64,000 bases of DNA from Candidatus Protochlamydia amoebophila UWE25. GTDB taxonomy: Bacteria > Chlamydiota > Chlamydiia > Chlamydiales > Parachlamydiaceae. The stretch lies in assembly GCF_000011565.2 (NCBI RefSeq), contig NC_005861.2, positions 124,001 to 188,000 of the forward strand, read 5' to 3'. The notes beneath the pieces are model-generated. The model was not told where the DNA came from. It searched no databases and saw only the letters and a list, made by a program, of their open reading frames with translations. This document shows positions 62,935 to 64,000 of the stretch, piece after piece (position 1 is the stretch's first letter; each line of letters opens with the position of its first letter). The translations under genes and the position numbers were made by a program.

Positions 62935-64000
62935 GGCCGCCGTGCATCAGGTAAAATTAAGTATAAAAGAAGAAGAAGAATACTTATTCCTAGAGGAATT
63001 TGATAATATAAATCTGATAGAAGTTCGTCTCGTTTTGCAAGACGAACTTTTCTTTCGAGAGATTGAGCCGGTTCGGTTTGTTTACGAACGGATTCGTTTA
63101 AAAGCTGTTTATTTAATTCTTCCGTTAAGTTTTTATTTGTCCAGGATTCAGCGAGATAGTATTTACCTTGATAGTGGGTAGCAAGTTGTTCTAACAAAAA
63201 GGGCTCTAATTTAGAATAAACAGGTTTACCTTCAAAAAGCACGTGCGGGATAAGTTGAGGTTGAGATGATCCCATGCCAACTGTCAAGAAATATAAATGA
63301 TCTTTAATTGAATCGGGAAAAATACTTAAGATATTTTGAATCGCTTTTTGCTTATATGGATCTTCTAATTTTTCAAATTGTTCATCACCTCCGTCACTAA
63401 ATAAAATCAATGTCAATAATTTTTCTTTTGGAAGTTCAAATAATTTTTTCTTGAGTAAAGTAAGAGCTGTTTCAAAGTTCGTTCCTTCTACATCTCCTTC
63501 ATTAATGGATAAGCCTTTAATCATCATCCGTGTAAATAAATAATCGTTTGTTGAAGGGACCATAGGAGTTAAAGTAGAGGTAAAAGCATAAAGGGATACC
63601 GTTTGTCCTGTTAATAAAGAAATAAGGTTATCCATGATATCTTTTACACGTTCTAATCGCGTTTCTCCATTTGGATTATCTTTTACATCCATCGAAGCTG
63701 AGGTGTCTACTAATAAAATAATTTCATGCGAATGAATTTGTTTAGCCAAATCAATCGTTTTTTGTGAAGGAATTCCTCCCGCAAAAGAGAGGTAGCGAAG
63801 GTTGCTTTGAGGATTCATTAAAGCTAAACAAGCAAATAGCCAACAAAGTAAGCAAATCATCATTTTGCAGAGATGGACAAATTTTGAACGAGGAATTAAC
63901 AAAGTTTTTAAGACTTTGTCAGAAGCAAACGCTATTGTTTGTTTTTGTCGATAGTAAAAGAGACAACCTTGCAAAAATAATAAAGGCAACAAAAATAACA
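62931..64000 (-). CDS. von Willebrand A-domain protein BatA/BatB, 5' end outside window
   Basis: At least 353 residues, open to the right edge, so the first codons are missing. A membrane helix at the very start is followed by a second at about 40-60, then a von Willebrand A domain (about 85-300) whose metal-ion-dependent adhesion site is intact: DTSASMD near 96-102, with the Thr in GTNFETALTLL and the Asp in ILFSDGGDEQ. A C-terminal membrane helix (about 330-348) ends in LPDARRP. This is the BatA/BatB layout. Its stop overlaps the next gene by ATGA. Confidence 0.88.
   Translation of the reverse strand, partial: LFLLPLLFLQGCLFYYRQKQTIAFASDKVLKTLLIPRSKFVHLCKMMICLLCWLFACLALMNPQSNLRYLSFAGGIPSQKTIDLAKQIHSHEIILLVDTSASMDVKDNPNGETRLERVKDIMDNLISLLTGQTVSLYAFTSTLTPMVPSTNDYLFTRMMIKGLSINEGDVEGTNFETALTLLKKKLFELPKEKLLTLILFSDGGDEQFEKLEDPYKQKAIQNILSIFPDSIKDHLYFLTVGMGSSQPQLIPHVLFEGKPVYSKLEPFLLEQLATHYQGKYYLAESWTNKNLTEELNKQLLNESVRKQTEPAQSLERKVRLAKRDELLSDLYYQIPLGISILLLLLYLILPDARRP

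Noticed and set aside
1-64000. CRISPR array, insertion sequence, integrase or phage genes
   Set aside because: No repeat-spacer pattern, transposase or integrase reading frame was recognised anywhere in the window.

Overview
The window is AT-rich chromosomal DNA of a bacterium in the phylum Chlamydiae, most likely an amoeba-associated member close to Protochlamydia/Parachlamydia. The evidence is a set of chlamydial hallmarks: topoisomerase I with a C-terminal SWIB domain, a GreA carrying a ~550-residue N-terminal extension, an isolated nqrA, an oppABC set with large extra domains, a PiT permease preceded by its DUF47 partner, and glycogen genes. The genome also keeps things that animal-pathogen chlamydiae are generally thought to lack, such as surface-polysaccharide genes, a UDP-sugar epimerase and a cobalamin-type ribonucleotide reductase. 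The species assignment is inference; no rRNA is present.

Layout. 0-4.3 kb: end of a glycosyltransferase, mreC, an aminotransferase, and a decayed gene with two in-frame TGA codons. 4.4-9.5 kb: tRNA-Ala(GGC), topA-SWIB, dprA, aroB. 9.6-11 kb: a doubtful small-gene region with a strong terminator, then a TPR-like membrane protein. 11.3-16.3 kb: parB, copA and a UDP-glucuronate-epimerase-like gene in tight succession, then a lipoprotein. 16.8-24.2 kb: nnrDE-gpsA, a NYN-domain nuclease with rdgB, the fused greA, and a small conserved-looking gene. 24.5-31.6 kb: a CgeB-like glycosyltransferase, mutY overlapping tail-to-tail with a WaaE-like glycosyltransferase, bcp, hemB, and a YjbH-like outer-membrane protein. 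31.9-39.4 kb: CPA2 antiporter, nqrA, oppF/oppD on the opposite strand, DUF47, pit, and a secreted protein. 39.5-45.8 kb (minus strand): a 69-residue membrane protein, a TauE/DsbD_2 membrane protein, oppA, oppB and oppC, linked by overlapping or abutting stop and start codons. 45.9-54.2 kb: glgP, a Ser/Pro-rich unknown protein, a solute-binding lipoprotein, glgC and a phosphoesterase. 54.7-58.1 kb: a class II (B12) ribonucleotide reductase and an unknown acidic protein. 58.3-64 kb: a Bat (von Willebrand A / TPR / BatD / DUF202 / BatE) operon that runs off the right end.

Themes: envelope and surface glycan building (three glycosyltransferases, epimerase, YjbH, MreC), sodium-based energetics (NqrA beside a CPA2 antiporter), peptide and phosphate import, glycogen storage, and oxidative or metabolite-damage repair (bcp, mutY, rdgB, nnrDE). 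No CRISPR array, insertion sequence, integrase or phage module was seen. The least explained loci are the Opp cluster with its extra domains and coupled TauE gene, the Bat operon, the 683-residue Ser/Pro-rich protein, and the gene remnants near 4 kb and 9.6-10.1 kb.
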